Assembly: GCA_025175895.1 (NCBI GenBank)
Contig: CM046005.1
Span: 59,420,325-59,484,324 of the forward strand
Length of the DNA stretch: 64,000 bases
Direction of reading: 5' to 3'
DNA from: Wurfbainia villosa
Taxonomy: Eukaryota; Streptophyta; Magnoliopsida; Zingiberales; Zingiberaceae
Part shown: piece after piece, positions 9,963 through 20,444 of the stretch
How the letters are laid out: the number at the start of each line of letters is the position of its first letter
How positions within the stretch are numbered: position 1 is the stretch's first letter
Position numbers and translations under genes: made by a program
Notes under the pieces: model-generated
Database searches by the model: none
Told to the model about the DNA's origin: nothing
The model's input: only the letters and a program-made list of their open reading frames with translations

Positions 9963-11069
9963 TGATACTACAGGTATCTTCTTTACATAATCCCCGATAG
10001 AGGGGTTAGCGGGTGACCTAAGATCCGGTCCAGAATATACGACTCAGCTAAGAAAGGAAAGGAAGATTGGCACGGGCGAACCTCAGAAGCCATTGGCACG
10101 GGCGAATATTGAGAGCCAGTGGCACGGGCGAACCTCAGAAGCCAGTGGCACGGGAGAATCTCAGAAGCCATTGGCACGGGCGAATATTGAGAGCCATTGG
10201 TACGAGAGAGGTAATGAAAGCAATTGATACGGCAAAGGAGAGGCGGAGGGCACTTCGCCAAGAAGCCAGCACATTCTGATCCCTACAAAGGGAAGTTGGG
10301 CACGGGAAGGAGAGGAATTGGTTCGGGTTGATAAGGAACCCTAGGGCTAGGGCGCTCGTGGGCTATAGACCTAAAACTAGCTTCCCTCAACACGAAAGTT
10401 TGAGGGAGATAGTCTAGCCTAGTGGCCCGAAAAGTGGAGGGAAAGGGTGTTAGGCAATGGCCTGGGAGGCCCCACATAATATTTCGAAGAGTCTCCACTC
10501 CTGATATCTGTAACAGAATTATTCTCCAAGGAAAGGTGGTGGCTACGTGTACGATGAAGATAACCCACGACGCGACGATGAAGGAAAGGAAGGGGGGGGG
10601 GGAGATAAAAGGGGAGGAAGGAGGAAAAGAGAAAAAAAATGATTCCCAGCGAGCGAGAGAAGGGGACACAAGAGGAGCGGAAAGAGGAGGACAACCGCTT
10701 CACCGGAGAAGAAGGATAGAGACCTGTCGTTGTTATATCTCTTGTATTTTTCTCGTCTGGGGAGATTATTGTAAAAGGCTTTTTTCTCCTCCACCTTCGG
10801 AAACTCGCTTTCCGTAAAGGAGGACCTTCATAGTAAAAGTGCTTGGGCATCATCCCCGGTGAGAAAACTCACCTCCGTGGAGTAGGAATCCTTATTCCGA
10901 ACCACGTTACATCTTGTGTCTGAGTCTCGATTGCTGGTGCTGGTTTTTGTGTTTCATCTACTTCATCTTTTTACTATTTACTGATTGCGGCCTATGAGAA
11001 CCCTCTGAGATCTCCATCCGTGCTTCACTGCATTGGAAAGGAGTTAACAGACTTCACCCGTCTACATCA
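9963..11069 (+). repeat. Element G 3' LTR (left copy), with 26-bp tandem repeat
   Basis: 1107 bp, TGATACTAC to CTACATCA, followed by the TSD AAAGG (11070-11074). It matches the 5' LTR at 33221-34343. Near its left end a 26-bp unit (TGGCACGGGCGAA and variants) repeats at 10068, 10094, 10120, 10146 and 10172. An 11-G tract (10592-10602) precedes AGATAAAAGG, a possible TATA-like core. Open frames here on both strands are repeat-driven and not genes. Confidence 0.92.
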
Positions 11070-11263
11070 AAAGGTATAACGTAGATAAATTTCCTTTTAT
11101 TGCAAATTTAAATTTACGATTATGTCTACACTTGTTGTAATATGCATGCGTGTGTTGTGTGTGTTGTAATAAATATAGATTTATTATTTTTATTGCTTCC
11201 GCTGTGTTCATGTTTACGAAACGTGATCGAACACACACACGCCGCGGTGCCGGAATCCCAACA
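11070..11263 (+). repeat. Copia B1 5' LTR, terminal fragment
   Basis: It corresponds to the last 190 bp of the LTR at 16237-18429 and ends GGAATCCCAACA. Its left edge is the G insertion point (AAAGG). Confidence 0.9.
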
Positions 11264-11264
11264 G

Positions 11265-11276
11265 TGGTATCAGAGC
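11265..11276 (+). promoter_or_regulatory. Copia B1 primer-binding site (tRNA-iMet)
   Basis: TGGTATCAGAGC one base after the LTR end, complementary to initiator Met-tRNA. Confidence 0.95.
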
Positions 11277-12540
11277 CCAGGTTGTGTTTCGACATAATCG
11301 TAAAAATGGTTTTGCAATAGTCATAATGTATTTCTGGAAATTTTCTAATTTTGGAAATTTAGAAGTATTTATGGAAATTTTTCAATTTTGGAAAGTCTAG
11401 AAGTATTTATGGAAATCTTCCACTTTTGGAAAGATGAAAGTATTTATGGAAATTGATATTTTCCATAAATAAAATATTTGATTATATTCTGGAAATTTGT
11501 TTCCTAATTTAATCATGATTTGATTTGGGAAATCAAATCTTAAAATATTTTATTTCCATAAGTAGTTTTAATGATTTAGGAAATTGGTTTCCTAAATAGA
11601 TTTCCCTTAATCAAATAATTCCATGAATAAAATATGTGACTAGATTTGGAAATTTATTTCCTAATTTAATTATGATTTGATTTGGAGAATCAAATCTTAA
11701 ACATATTTTATTTCCATAAATAGTTATGACATATAAGGAAATATATACATGACATAATTGTATGCCATGTAATTGCATTAGATGCATAACATTATGCCAT
11801 GCGTGTCGTGACATGTAGATGTATGCCATGCCATGTAGATAATAGTTATTTGCATGCAAAGAGGATGAGACATAAAAACCCTTAAACAATATTAAAGCCT
11901 ACACCTTCCATTAATATGGTTAGAACCAGAGTTCCGTTTCTTGTTTGGGTTGTTGGACTCTCTCAAGCCCGCCGAACCTGAATATGTTCAAACCATGGAA
12001 TAGTTTAATACTAATATGGTAAGAGTCAGAGGTCAATTGTTAGCTTTGGTTGTTGGACTCTCTCCAAGCTGGGCTAATTGGTTGAATGCGCTCTAACCAT
12101 ATTAAAACTATTTCCCGATTAATGGGTTGACTTTAACCTGGAGCATCGACTTGTTGGACTCTCTCCAAGCTCGATGTAAAGGGAGATGAAGTTGGGTGCT
12201 ATGCATATGATGCATACTTGTTAATGTGTTAACAACCCGATGTATGTGTGAACATTCAATTAGTTGATAGCACATTGTGATAGTTGCATATACGTGATAT
12301 GCAATCGGTATAGTTGATACCTACCGTCGTAGTTATGAATGGCTTGTTGGACTTTCTCCAAGGTTGTTCATAACTATGATGGATATCAGCCCATTCGGAG
12401 ATGGACCTACGATCTCCCAAAGTGATTTTGAGGTTTTTTTTTTGAAATTCGAAAAATGAATGAGATTTATAAATGTATATTGATGCATTTTAAAAATCAT
12501 CTTTCTAATATATGCTCATTTTGTATTTCTAAAATTGATC
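11277..12540 (+). other. Copia B1 leader with two kinds of internal repeat
   Basis: No coding frame is supportable. The first half (11320-11720) repeats AT-rich words such as GTATTTATGGAAAT and CCATAAATAAAATAT, giving possible hairpins. The second half carries TGTTGGACTCTCTCCAAG-like words at 11951, 12051, 12152 and 12345 (spacings 100, 101 and 193 bp). B3 and B4 have the same arrangement, so it belongs to the family. Confidence 0.75.
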
Positions 12541-13145
12541 ATGTTGTCTTTTAATTTGCGTTCCATTTTGGATTTGAATAAATTGGGGGCTAACTTGATC
12601 GGCTTAGAACCTTGAGAATTGTTCTCAAGGTGAAAAGCTTGCGTATGTCCTCGAAGCGCCTCTTCCCGCCCATCCTAGTGACGATGCAACTCCGGACCAA
12701 TTGTTGGTCTATCAGAAACCTGTGACTGATTCTGAACTGACAAGTTGCATCATGCTAGCCGCGATGGAACCCAAGCTACGAAAGCAGCATGAGCATATGG
12801 ATGCTCATATCATAGTCCTTCATCTTTATGAGTTGTTTGATTACGAGGAAAAAGGGTGGGCGTGACAAAAGGTTCGAAGTCTCCAAGCTCCTCTTCACCT
12901 CTGAGATGCAAGAAGGTTCATCTGTGGTACTGCTCAACCTGCTGAAGACTGTGGAGCCTTCTGAGAAGCATTAGCAGGGGACGGTGTTGTTAGTTGATTC
13001 CTCGAAGAAAGGTTCTAAGAGGGAGTCAAAGGAACAACAGAAGGGGAAGAAGAAAAAGGCTAAAAAGGCAGAACCAGCTCAAAAGGGCACTTGCCATCAT
13101 TATGGAAAGTAGGGCCATTTGCGAAGAAAGTGCAAGATTTATCTT
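12541..13145 (+). pseudogene. Copia B1 gag
   Basis: ATG at 12541 (MLSFNLRSILDLNKL). The frame breaks almost at once near 12590 and again near 12855; a stop follows EPSEKH at about 12974. Recognisable pieces include SKLLFTSEMQEGSS, LLNLLKTVEPSEKH and a Lys-rich tail before a damaged zinc knuckle. A segment of about 155 bp present in B2 gag (20769-20937) is missing here, as in B3 and B4. Confidence 0.75.
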
Positions 13146-13800
13146 GAGTCCGTGAAGAAGGATAAGGCATCGGATGCCCCATCTTCTTCAGAAATCTTCT
13201 TTATTGATTGTCATTCTATTTCCTCAGACACTTGGGTATTTGATACTGGGTGTGGCTCACATATATGTAATGACATACATGGGCTAAGGAATAGAAGAAG
13301 ACTCGTCAAGGGAGAGTCAAATTTACGTGTTGGGAATGGAGCAACGGTTGCTGCACTCGCCATCGGAACGTATTTGTTGGAACCCCTGAAGGACTTGTCT
13401 TAGAACTGGACAATTGCTTTTATGTTCCTTCATTGATAAAGAACATCATTTCTATTTCTTGTTTAAATAGAAATGGGTACCATTTGACTTTTAGTAACAA
13501 TTGTTGTTACATAACTTTGAATGGAGTTCATTAAGGGACTGGAACTTTAAGCAATGGTGTTTATACGTTGGACATATCCAGTGATATTTTCAATATCGAA
13601 GCGAGAAACAAGCGTGCTTGAAAAGATAATCAATTAGACTCCTACATGTGGTATTGTCATCTTGGCCATGTAAGCAAGAAACGCATGTCCGAATTACACC
13701 GAAGTGGAATTCTGGAATCATTTGAATAGGATTCATACGATACATGCGAATCATGCTTAAAAGGAAAGATGACTAAGTTACCTTTTACTGGAAAAAGGTG
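13119..13800 (+). pseudogene. Copia B1 protease and pre-integrase region
   Basis: The frame 13119-13403 reads DTWVFDTGCGSHICND, with the aspartic protease DTG at 13242-13250. It then shifts at about 13385. Downstream pieces include the integrase zinc-binding residues (HLGHVSKKRMSELHRSG, then CESCLKGKMTKLPF) with stops at about 13533, 13619 and 13728. The protease would process Gag-Pol. Confidence 0.8.
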
Positions 13801-13805
13801 AACGA

Positions 13806-14555
13806 GTGAGAGAGTTACTAGGTCTAATACATACTGATGTATGTGGACCTATGTCAACTCAAGCTTTAGAAGGCTATAGCTACTTCATTACCTTCACGGA
13901 TGATCACTCACGGTTTGGGTATGTGTTCTTGATGAAACACAAGTCTGAAGCCTTTGAAAGGTTCAAAGAATTCAGAAATGAAGTAGAGAAACAACATGAC
14001 AAGAGTATTAAAATACTTCGATCGGATCGAGGTAGTGAATACTTAAGTCAAGAGTTTCTTGATTATCTAAGAGACAATGGCATATTGTCTCAATGGACTC
14101 CGCCATATACACCACGGCATAATGGTGTATCTGAGAGGCGTAACCGAACCTTGTTAGACATGGTCAGGTCAATGATGAATCATGCGACTCTTCCCAAGTC
14201 CTTTTGGGGCCATGCACTTCAGACAACTGTTTACTTGTTAAACAGAATGCCAACCAAGGTAGTCTCAACTACTCCATATGAGATATGGAATAGTAAGAAA
14301 CCTCATGTATCTTACTTGAAGATATGGGGTTGTCCTGCTTATGTGAAGCGGACTGTATCAGACAAATTGGATGCTAAGTCTGATAAATGTCTATTTATTG
14401 GATACCCTAAGGAAACAAGGGGTTACCAATTCTATCATCCTGTGGAACAAAAGGTGTTTGTTTCAAGGCATGCTGTGTTTCTAGAGAAAGAGTTTTCTTG
14501 CAAGAAAACAGTGGGAGTGTCGTCGAGCTTGAGGAGGCTCGAGAGACTCAAATAG
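13806..14555 (+). pseudogene. Copia B1 integrase catalytic core
   Basis: An open frame of 249 codons. It reads LIHTDVCGPMSTQ (first Asp), RSDRGSEYLSQEF (second Asp, with Gly to Ser beside it) and NGVSERRNR (Glu), the D,D35E triad of retroviral-type integrases. WGCPAYVKRTVSDKLDAKSD follows. A frameshift near 14500 moves the reading to the next frame. The product would insert cDNA into the genome. Confidence 0.85.
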
Positions 14556-15769
14556 ACATTGATGAGATACCTGGTGAAGCACAACAGTCGACAACTCATA
14601 GTGATGAGCAATCGACTGGACCTATTGTAACACCACATCTTCGTAGATCTGGTAGAACACGCAATATTCCTGAGAGATATGGATTTCTCGTAAGTGAATT
14701 GAATGACGTGTTACTCATTGATGATGAGGAGCCTACCAGTTATGAAGAAGTGCTGACAAGTTCAGAAAGGGATAAGTGGCTTGGTGCCATGAAGTCGGAA
14801 ATGAATTCCATGTATGAAAACCAAGTTTGGAACTTGGTTGACCCACCTGAAGGCATAAAGCCTATAGGGTGCAAGTGGGTTTTCAAGAAGAAAACCGACA
14901 TGGATGGTAATGTGATTACCTATAAGGCTAGATTGGGGGCGAAAGAATATCGTCAAAAGCAAGGTGTTGATTATGACGAAACCTATTCACTTGTAGCTAT
15001 GCTTAAATCCATTCGGATGCTCCTGGCCATAGCGGCTCATTATAATTATGAGATATGGCAGATGGATGTGAAAACAGCTTTCCTTAATGGAAACCTGCTC
15101 GAGGACGTGTATATGATACAACCTGAGGGTTTCACATCGGTTGATAAAACCAAGGTATGCAAATTGCGACAATCCATTTATGGATTGAAGCAAGCATCCA
15201 GGAGATGGAATATCCATTTTGATGAGACAATCAAAAAGTTTGATTTCTCACAAAATCCAGACGAACCTTGTGTGTACAAGAAGGTTAGTGGGAGTGCAAT
15301 CGTGTTCCTAGTATTATATGTCGATGAAATATTACTTATAAGAAACGATGTTTTAGTCTTACAGTCAGTTAAGGTTTGGTTATCCAAGACATTCTCCATG
15401 AAAGACCTGGGAGAAGCAACCTACATCCTCGGGATTAAGATCTATAGAGATAGATCGAAACGGTTGCTTGGTCTTTCGCAGTCTACATATATAGACCGAG
15501 TGCTAAAGAGGTTTAGCATGTCGGAATCCAAGAAAGGTTTCCTACCCATCAGGCATGGGATACACCTTTCGAAGTCTATGTGTCCGCGCACAGAAGACGA
15601 GAGGATTTGCATGAGTAAGATTCCCTATGCATCCGCAATAGGATCTATCATGTATGCTATGTTATGTACGAGGCCCGATTTATCGTATGCTCTCAGAGTC
15701 ACGAGCAGATACCAGTCTGATCCAGGAATGGATTATTGGGTGGTCATAAGACGATCCTTAAGTACTTGA
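14498..15769 (+). pseudogene. Copia B1 reverse transcriptase and start of RNase H
   Basis: 423 open codons. Motifs in order: WNLVDPPEGIKPIGCKWVFK, YEIWQMDVKTAFLNGNLLED, YGLKQASRRWNI, then LYVDEILLIRND at about 15314-15349. The catalytic YVDD is YVDE (Glu codon 15326-15328), and the following Gly is Arg. B2 keeps YVDD. Loss of the second catalytic Asp should inactivate the enzyme. The frame ends near 15769 by indel inside the RNase H lead-in. Confidence 0.85.
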
Positions 15770-16222
15770 GAAGAACTAAGGATGTGTTCCTAATATATGG
15801 AGAAGGGTACATGGTGATACGGGTATACGGATGTCCGCAGATGCACAAGGATGATTCCATGTCTTAGTCTGAGTATGTATTCACCTAGAATGGAGGCGCA
15901 ATAAGTTGGAAAGGTTCCAAGCTTGACACTATAGCGGATTCTGCCACTAAGGCAGAATACATTGCAGCTTTGGAAGCAGCAAAGGAAGCGGTTTGGATCA
16001 AGAAGTTCATCTCTGAACTTGATGTGGTCTCATCAATGATCCAAACATGTGCTTCGCCGCTATCATCTTATCAGAGAGATCATCAGTAGGAACGAAATAT
16101 AAATCGAGAAAATTCCCACTGAAAGGAACTTAGCGGATCCTTTGACTAAGGCATTACCTCAAAATAAGTTTGAGGGTCATGTTAGAGCTTATGGTATTGG
16201 ATACCGTAGCGATTGGCATTAG
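15770..16222 (+). pseudogene. Copia B1 RNase H and pol C-terminus
   Basis: Broken pieces in several frames: a degraded RNase H core near 15820-16010, then YHLIRE-like text and DPLTKALPQNKFEGHVRAYG ending at TAG 16220-16222. Compared with B2 (23750-24292) about 80 bp holding DNNGAIAQAKEPRS are missing near 16030. Confidence 0.75.
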
Positions 16223-16225
16223 GCC

Positions 16226-16236
16226 AAGTGGGAGTC
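16226..16236 (+). promoter_or_regulatory. Copia B1 polypurine tract
   Basis: AAGTGGGAGTC immediately before the TG of the 3' LTR, four bases after the pol stop. Confidence 0.8.
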
Positions 16237-18429
16237 TGTTAGTAATATATGAGAGATGTCCTAAGGCAATCGCCTTATGTATGAACCATTTATATGATAA
16301 ATGAAGATTCACTATTTGAGTATACATGTTTTATGTATTTGATTGGATCTTAAACTCATTTACTGAATGTCCACGATACGATTCACAGCATGAGAGAATT
16401 TGTGATTGGATCACAACTAGTGAGTATCTCTACATGTGTAATTGTGATGTATCAAAATTATCCCTAGTCGATGAATTGATGGATTTGGACACCATCAATT
16501 CTGTCGAGACTAGCACGAGGTATACTCCTTGGTGTATCCAAGCAGCTGATTCTCACTGGCTGGAGACATTGTGATGTCCGGAGTTGATCATGGATGCTAG
16601 TTATGGTAACTAGTTCATTGGAGTGACCAGCCGTAAGACTTCATATGGTTCTCTGCATATATAGATATGTCAATGAAGTTCTTACTGTAGCTTAAGTGCG
16701 ATGTTCCTTTGACTTGCGGTATTCAAGTCATCTTGATCATGGAGACTTATGCTTTGACATCTTAAGCAAACATCTCTAAGGAGATGTGGACCCGGGATGA
16801 TTGGGTATAAGTCGAAGTGATCGAAGGTGTTTGAATAGCCTATAAAGGATTCACCACTCCTTGCGAGGAGATGTATACCCATGGCCTCTCGTCGGATTGT
16901 CACTAAAGTCTTTGGCCAAAGCATTACATGTTTAGAGTAAGGTACTCTTCGATACATGTGCAGTAACTAGAATCCGTAGGATGAGGAAATGATACTTGGG
17001 CTAGGTGTGACGTAGTCAGCCTAGTGGGGACTGACACTATAGACCATGTCCTGAACCAAGTGGGTATAAGATGAGTGAAGGGAATGGGGCACGAATCATT
17101 CGAGCTGCTGAAAGGTTTCAGAAATAGTTCTGGATCAACCGTTGATCTTTTCGGTTAATTGGGGATCATGATGTACTACTAGGTGCCACTCATGATCATT
17201 CTATAAATGATGGTTAATTATAGACGGCCAACATAAACTGAGAACCTATTTGGTCACACGCACAACGAGCGTAATCCAAAGGATTTAAAATGAGCTTGAG
17301 AATGGGATTCTCAGACCGAGAGAAACTAGGTTTGGTTGGACCAAACATAAAGCGAGCATGAAATCGTTTCAGTCGCAATGGAAGCGTGGATGGGCCGAGT
17401 CTTATGAAGACGTAATGGATGAACAAAAATGGTTTGGTTCTAATCCAATGGAGGAGAATAAACCAAAGGGTTTGGTTTATTTTAAACGAATGAACCAAAA
17501 GTTGGTTAGGTTCGTTTTTACTTAAAATAAACCATCATGGTTTGGTTTATTTTAACTTATCTTAATGGAGCGGGTTAACGGGCCTAATGGTTATGATCCA
17601 ATAACCATTAAGAGAATTAGTTCTCTATAAAAGAGGGCTTAAGGGATAATTAAGCCCTAATAAAAAACCCTAGCTTGGAGTTGTCGCCCAACCTTCATTG
17701 CCGCCCAACCTCCATTGCCGCCCAGCTTGTTCTGCCGCCGTCCAGCTCCTTGCCGGCGACCAAGCTTCAGCCGGTGATCCTCCGGCGACCCTCCGGTGAT
17801 CTCCTATAGGTTTGGCATCAAGGTGAGCCTTTTCTTCCCTTGGTTGGCCGGCACCTATCTCCTCCACCAAAGCTGTCCAGTTTTCTGGACAGCTTGTTCT
17901 CCTTCGTCGAGCGCCGCTTGACGACGGTTAGAGCTCCGACAGTGGCTAACTTACCGGGGATTCGATCTCCGGTAATCCTCTGAGGTGGAGGACGAAGGAT
18001 TCGTCAATTGGTTGACGAATACCTCTCCGGAGAAGCGAGTTTTGAGAACTCGTAGTAGGATCCGAATTTGGATTCGGATTGTGATCATCTCTCGATCACG
18101 TCGTCTTCAACACGAGGCTAGTAACCCGTACGAAGACGAAGCTCGTGGCTTAGTGAAGTCATCCCGAGGAACTCGGCGTGGATACGGATAGAGACGATTC
18201 TAGCGAGGATCGCTTCGCTTGATGCCGCTTCCGCTACACGTCATACGAAAGGTATAATGTAGATAAATTTCCTTTTATTGCAAATTTAAATTTACGGTTA
18301 TGTCTACACTTGTTGTAATATGCATGTGTGTGTTGTAATAAATGTAGATTTATTATTTTTATTGCTTCCGCTGTTTTCATGTTTACGAAACGTGATCGAA
18401 TACACACGCCGCGCGTCGGAATCCCAACA
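16237..18429 (+). repeat. Copia B1 3' LTR, complete
   Basis: 2193 bp, TGTTAGTAATAT to ATCCCAACA, followed by CAAGT. Against the 5' LTR of B4 (31214-33220 plus 58144-58332) the differences look like about 1%, mostly transitions, by eye. U3 has a cluster of TTTGGTT/AACCAAA words (17320-17560) upstream of the TATA box. No gene is supported: the recurrent 82-codon frame at 16326 changes mostly at non-synonymous sites between copies. Confidence 0.93.
17626..17633 (+). promoter_or_regulatory. TATA box of copia B LTR
   Basis: TATAAAAG in an otherwise AT-poor context, 800 bp before the LTR end. It is conserved at 25683-25690 (B2) and 32600-32607 (B4), so it is the likely core promoter of the family. 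Confidence 0.65.
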
Positions 18430-19037
18430 CAAGTCGGGCAATGATCGCCATTATTGGCGATCGATCGCCACAAATAGAATGTATTCGTGAGCCGATCGCG
18501 GCTATCATGTTACATCGATCGAATCGCCACTATTGGCGATCCGATAGTCTTCCGTTAGCGATGACGATCAGAATCCCGTGAATCCGCTATTCGAAGTCGT
18601 TAGAATCGGCTAGCCGATTGATGTAAGTCATCGATCCGATAGACCTTCAACGGAAAAAGAGGCTCTTCCTATAAAAAGAGCCCAAGGGGAGCAAGAAGGG
18701 GCTAATGCTTATATTCTGATCATTCTTCTAAGCTCCCACAAGTTTTCCAAGCTTTCTAAGTGTATTAATCTCCCTCCTCCTCTCAAATCTTCATTGTCAT
18801 CTTTTGTAAGAAGAGGAGGTCTTTGTAAAGAGAAAGCTTCTTAGTGGAATTGCTTGGGTTGATCCACCTTAAGGATCGCCGTGGATTAGGAGCGTTATCT
18901 CCGAACCACGTAAAGGCCTTGTTAGCATTGTTTTTGTGTTTTTACATATATTATTTGTGCTTGCTCCCGCTAATCATTTTTGTAGAAACCGAAAAGCGCT
19001 ATTCACCCCCCCTCTAGCTTCCAAACGATCACCAACG
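18430..19037 (+). repeat. SIRE-like element D2, second part of its 5' LTR
   Basis: This sequence follows the end of copia B1 and runs to the primer-binding site of D2. It starts CAAGT, close to the CAAGC before B4 at 31209-31213. It shares GATCGATC-rich text with 30582-31213, so the two pieces probably form one LTR split by copia B. It contains hairpins (ATCGCCA/TGGCGAT at 18444-18461 and near 18526) and the palindrome GGCGATCGATCGCC (18456-18469). The C-rich tract CACCCCCCCTCTAGC near the end is typical of SIRE-type LTRs. Confidence 0.75.
18670..18677 (+). promoter_or_regulatory. TATA box of the D2 LTR
   Basis: TATAAAAA about 370 bp before the primer-binding site, within CTCTTCC-TATAAAAA-GAGC. 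Confidence 0.55.
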
Positions 19038-19039
19038 AG

Positions 19040-19051
19040 TGGTATCAGAGC
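19040..19051 (+). promoter_or_regulatory. D2 primer-binding site (tRNA-iMet)
   Basis: TGGTATCAGAGC two bases after the LTR end, complementary to initiator Met-tRNA. Confidence 0.93.
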
Positions 19052-19088
19052 CCGGATCGCATCAAAAGATCTAACCATCAACCGGAGC

Positions 19089-20444
19089 ATGGCATTTCAA
19101 GAGGGATATAGCACGGCGAGGCCTCCATTTTTTGATGGCAACGACTTCGGTTATTGGAAAGGTAGGATGGAATACTATCTCATGAATGACATAGAAAATT
19201 GGTTTAGTATTGTAGATGGATTCGAAAAGCCGGTCGACGAATTCGGAGCACCACTACCGACAAAAGATTGGACAAGAGAGATGGCTAAGAAAGCACAAGC
19301 AAATGCAAAAGCAACGACCACACTTCAATGTGGTCTATCCAAGGAGCAACTCTCTAAGGTCGGGCCCTTCAACTCCGCAAAAGAGCTTTGGGAGAAGCTC
19401 ATCGATCTCAACGAAGGATCCAAAGAGACAAGAAGAGCCAAGAGGGATCTTTTGATTGGCCAACTCCAAAGCTTCACTATGAAGACAAAAGAGACCGTGA
19501 GCCAAATGCACGGGCGTTTCAAGGAAGTAGTCAACGGACTACACGTTATAGGTGAAAAGGTCGACAACCGTGACCTTGTAAGGTATGTATTACAAGCTTT
19601 CCCTAGGACCACCTTATGGGCCTCAATGGTAGATGCCTATAAGGTCTCTAGAGATCTTTCATTAGTTAAGCTAGATGAACTTTTTTGTGAATTTCAATTA
19701 CATGAACAAGCTAACACTTCATCCAAAGAGAAGGGTATAGCTCTTTTTGTAGGAAAGAAGGAGAAGAAGGAAGTGTCCTCCTCATCCGAATCCGAGGAAG
19801 ACTCATCAAGTAGTGAAGATGAGTTATCGGCAAGCGAGGTGGCACATTACGTCAAGAAGTTTGGTGGGAAGTCAAGGAGACTCACCAAGAAAGATGTGAA
19901 GAGGATGTTCCAATCCTCAAGAGGTAAATCTTCAAATATTTCAAATTCTTCATCTAATGTAACTTGTTATGGTTGCAATAAGAAAGGACACATCAAGTCA
20001 AATTGCCCAGAACTAAAGAAGAAAGAGGAGAAAGAAAAGAAGCATAAGGAGAAGAAGGAAAAGAAGGAAAAGAAGAAGAAAGAAGCAATGGTGGCACAAA
20101 CATGGGACACTCTAAGTATGGAGGAGTCTTCCGACGATGAGGAAGTATGCCATGCCACACGGAACCTAGCTCTTATGGCATTAGAGGAAGAAGCCACGAG
20201 CTCAAGCGAGGAGTCCTCCTCCTCTTCAAGTGATGAATCATCATCAAGTGATGATGATGAGGTAAACAACTCACCTAAAATAGATTTACTTTATAAGACT
20301 ATTGCATGTTTACAAAATGCTTTAAATAGATCAAAAATTAGGGTTAAGGATCTAAAATTAGAAATCAAATCACTCAAAAGTGTAGATTCATCATGCTGCA
20401 AACAATCTAGTGATATTGATGAATGTACTCTTAGGGATGAAAAA
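19089..20444 (+). CDS. SIRE-like copia Gag (D2), 3' end lost in gap
   Basis: ATG at 19089 (MAFQEGYSTARPPFFDG), 38 bp after the primer-binding site; 452 codons are open up to the N gap. Residues 10-240 are a UBN2-type Gag (FDGNDFGYWKGRMEYYL, LWEKLIDLNEGSKETRRAKR, FCEFQLHEQ). A Ser/Glu-rich linker follows, then a CCHC zinc knuckle CYGCNKKGHIKSNC at about 292-305, a Lys/Glu-rich stretch, a long acidic Ser/Asp/Glu tract and the start of a coiled coil. The size and composition fit SIRE/Maximus Gag. It is the best-preserved coding region in the window. The frame crosses the Ns only by chance. Confidence 0.9.

Larger units (their letters stand above)
1..11069 (+). mobile_element. Ty3/gypsy Retand-like element G, 3' part (left copy)
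   Basis: This is the right-hand part of a gypsy element whose 5' part lies left of the window. It holds antisense exons (1-1213), a nested minus-strand copia element (1335-9782), a short 3' untranslated stretch and the 3' LTR (9963-11069). The same arrangement, at the same junctions, recurs at 47115-58138, where the whole element can be followed from its 5' LTR at 33221. The base after the LTR begins AAAGG, matching the 5-bp sequence before the 5' LTR at 33216-33220. Confidence 0.85.
11070..18429 (+). mobile_element. Ty1/copia element B1, plus strand, 5' LTR cut by element G
   Basis: Order: last 194 bp of the 5' LTR (11070-11263, including the AAAGG of G), primer-binding site, 1.3-kb leader, gag, protease, integrase, RT, RNase H, polypurine tract, complete 3' LTR (16237-18429). 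It is the same insertion as B4 (58139-64000 plus 31214-33220). The first 2 kb of its 5' LTR lie on the far side of G, so the match is seen only at 31214. Gag-pol is broken, and the RT active site is YVDE instead of YVDD. Confidence 0.9.

Noticed and set aside
10283..10853. Pro/Ser-rich minus-strand frames in the G LTR
   Set aside because: They are the complement of an AG-rich LTR tract, overlap in several frames, and recur only because the LTR recurs.
16326..16574. 82-codon frame (MFYVFDWILNSFTE...) present in every copia B LTR
   Set aside because: Between B1 and B2 nearly all differences change the amino acid, and B3 has a stop. This is what neutral LTR DNA looks like, so I do not call a gene.
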